From: Verrucomicrobiota bacterium
Lineage (GTDB): Bacteria; Verrucomicrobiota; Verrucomicrobiia; CAIQCK01
Length of the DNA: 64,000 nt
Direction: 5' to 3'
Assembly (NCBI GenBank): GCA_016222825.1
Contig: JACRQF010000004.1
Span: forward strand, 17,203-81,202
Position 1 is the stretch's first letter. Every line of letters starts with the position of its first letter. Position numbers and translations under genes: made by a program. Below the pieces are notes generated by a model that saw nothing but the letters and a program-made list of their open reading frames with translations, was not told the DNA's origin and did no database searches. This document shows, piece after piece, positions 63,018 to 64,000 of the stretch.

Positions 63018-63752
63018 TCACGACCCGCCCTTGCGTGGGAGGAGGCGGACGTTGCGGTAGTGGATCTCCTGCCCCTCGGCGGTGAGGAGAATCTTCCCAG
63101 CGGCGGTTTCGCAACCGGTCGCGCGGTTGACGAGCTGGCCGTTGAGCTTCTGCGTCACCGTGCCGCCTTCCACCAACGCCTCGTGCAGGTTCCATTCGCC
63201 GGCGGGCTTTTCCAGATCGCTCAGCCGCTTCAGGTTGCGGCAGGTGCCGAAAACCTTGTGCTCCATCGTCTTCATGCGCTCCGCCGGGCCGGAGAGCGCG
63301 TAGCCGCGGAGTCCCCAGAAATCGCCCGCCTGGCCCATGTTGAGCTGGAGTTCGAGGCACTTCGGCCAGATGCAGTGCTCGCCGGTCATCCGCACCAGCA
63401 CGCCGCCGTTGCTCTTGGCCGCGCCGCGCGGATAACGCCACTCCACCTTCAGCTCAAAGTCGCCGTAGTCCTTCTCCGTGTAGAGATAGCCGCGTGGCAC
63501 ACCGGCGCAGACCAGCACGCCGTCGCTCTGCAAGCGCCACACCTCGGCGGTCTTCGTGCCGGCCTTCTCGTGGAACGAACGCCAGCCGGCGATCTCGCCG
63601 TCGGCGCCCTGCGAAACGAGGAGCGGGATTCCCTGGGCGTCGGGCGCGTCCGCCGCCAACGCCGCGACCGTGCCGGCCGCGAGACACACGGCCAGCGCCG
63701 CGGTCAGTGTCAGGCTGCTGATTCTTCGATGGAGAGAATGGGTGGAGTTCAT
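63018..63752 (-). CDS. Secreted DUF1080 (3-keto-disaccharide hydrolase-type) protein
   Basis: This is a 244-residue exported protein (leader 'LTLTAALAVCLAAGTVAALAADA'; ATG 63752). The DUF1080/concanavalin-like jelly roll has 'GIPLLVSQGADGEIAGWRSF', 'TKTAEVWRLQSDGVLVCAG', 'YLYTEKDYGDFELKVEWRYP', 'GVLVRMTGEHCIWPKCLELQL' and 'LNGQLVNRATGCETAAGKILL'. Characterised DUF1080 relatives act on 3-keto glycosides, cleaving the linkage by elimination or hydrolysis after oxidation at C3. The nearby Gfo/Idh and isomerase genes supply the other steps, so it probably belongs to that pathway. It converges with the 62010 gene. Confidence 0.85.
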   Translation of the reverse strand: MNSTHSLHRRISSLTLTAALAVCLAAGTVAALAADAPDAQGIPLLVSQGADGEIAGWRSFHEKAGTKTAEVWRLQSDGVLVCAGVPRGYLYTEKDYGDFELKVEWRYPRGAAKSNGGVLVRMTGEHCIWPKCLELQLNMGQAGDFWGLRGYALSGPAERMKTMEHKVFGTCRNLKRLSDLEKPAGEWNLHEALVEGGTVTQKLNGQLVNRATGCETAAGKILLTAEGQEIHYRNVRLLPRKGGS

Positions 63753-63877
63753 GGTTAAGCGTTCTTTCACGGCGGATGATTTTCCAAAGCGCATGACGGG
63801 GGAATGTTACCACAGAGGGATGGCGACTGGCACGGCGAAGATGGGCGCCGCTGGGTGAATGTTGTAGATGACATGGG

Positions 63878-63916
63878 TATTGGCGGGCGAGCCGTGAAAG
63901 GCTACACCCGCCAATA
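63878..63916. repeat. Inverted repeat (TATTGGCGGG / CCCGCCAATA) just before a partial reading frame
   Basis: A perfect 10-bp stem pairs 63878-63887 with 63907-63916 around a 19-base loop (63888-63906). The ATG at 63916 follows at once and stays open to the end of the window. The stem may be a regulatory hairpin or the terminal repeat of an insertion element whose body lies outside. There is no T-run. Confidence 0.45.
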
Positions 63917-64000
63917 TGAACACTACCTACGGCCGCAAGGCTACCTCTCAAGACCGAAGGGAGCAAGTTTCGGTCAACCCGATCGCGCCCTGCATCAAGC
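63916..64000 (+). CDS. 5' end of a possible reading frame, cut by the window edge
   Basis: From the ATG the frame reads 'MNTTYGRKATSQDRREQVSV' and runs open for 28 codons to the last base. The polar, basic start next to a perfect inverted repeat would fit a small or mobile-element gene, but a fragment of this length cannot be identified. It could equally be chance in GC-rich DNA. The 248 bases between 63753 and 64000 hold nothing else supported. Confidence 0.25.
   Translation, partial: MNTTYGRKATSQDRREQVSVNPIAPCIK

Overview
The window looks like a piece of the chromosome of a GC-rich, Gram-negative, free-living bacterium of the Planctomycetes-Verrucomicrobia-Chlamydiae group, most likely a verrucomicrobium. 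The grounds are three S1 sulfatases, heparinase-like and DUF4838 proteins, many twin-arginine 'RRDFLK'-type leaders on Gfo/Idh/MocA enzymes and TIM-barrel isomerases, a DUF1080 protein, membrane Ser/Thr kinases, and a near-absence of regulators. No SusC/SusD pair, tRNA, rRNA or CRISPR array was seen. The phylum assignment is inference from gene content.

Layout. 1-15,000 is mostly housekeeping: hemB, a GT-B glycosyltransferase, parB, a sirtuin fused to a P-loop kinase, a secreted esterase/SMP-30 protein, a DUF493 protein, purM and purF (overlapping by 4 bases), a leucine-rich-repeat protein whose kinase domain lacks the catalytic aspartate, and a COG0523-type metallochaperone GTPase. 14,826-23,551 (minus strand) holds three sulfatases and two tandem paralogous esterases. 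It is interrupted at about 16,400-18,270 by a repeat-rich, decayed stretch containing a restriction-enzyme remnant, a 13-copy 21-bp minisatellite, an ArsR-like regulator and a 139-bp TTAA-ended palindrome. 23,685-38,394 (plus strand) is a tight operon with two heparinase-type lyase-like proteins, a very large secreted protein of unknown type, two paralogous beta-propeller glycosidase-like proteins and a Gfo/Idh oxidoreductase. 38,513-41,810 is a small signalling block (two single-pass membrane proteins, a Ser/Thr kinase and a membrane-anchored small protein). 41,855-53,215 mixes further secreted carbohydrate proteins (beta-helix, DUF4838, alpha/alpha-toroid-like, esterase, TAT isomerase) with a DAHP synthase/chorismate mutase fusion. 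53,275-56,085 (minus) has a fatty-acid desaturase and a class C beta-lactamase-like hydrolase. 56,210-63,752 is a second, TAT-rich catabolic cluster (M19 peptidase, Gfo/Idh, ceramidase-like, TIM-barrel enzymes, DUF1080).

How it works together (inference). The divergent sulfatase/esterase and heparinase/propeller operons look like one locus for removing sulfate and acyl groups from, and then cleaving, a uronic-acid-containing sulfated glycan outside the cytoplasm. The combination of exported Gfo/Idh dehydrogenases, xylose-isomerase-like TIM barrels and DUF1080 fits the oxidative 3-keto-glycoside route of glycan breakdown rather than classical hydrolysis. The most unusual single genes are the sirtuin-kinase fusion, the LRR pseudokinase and the 1,075-residue protein at 26,834-30,061.
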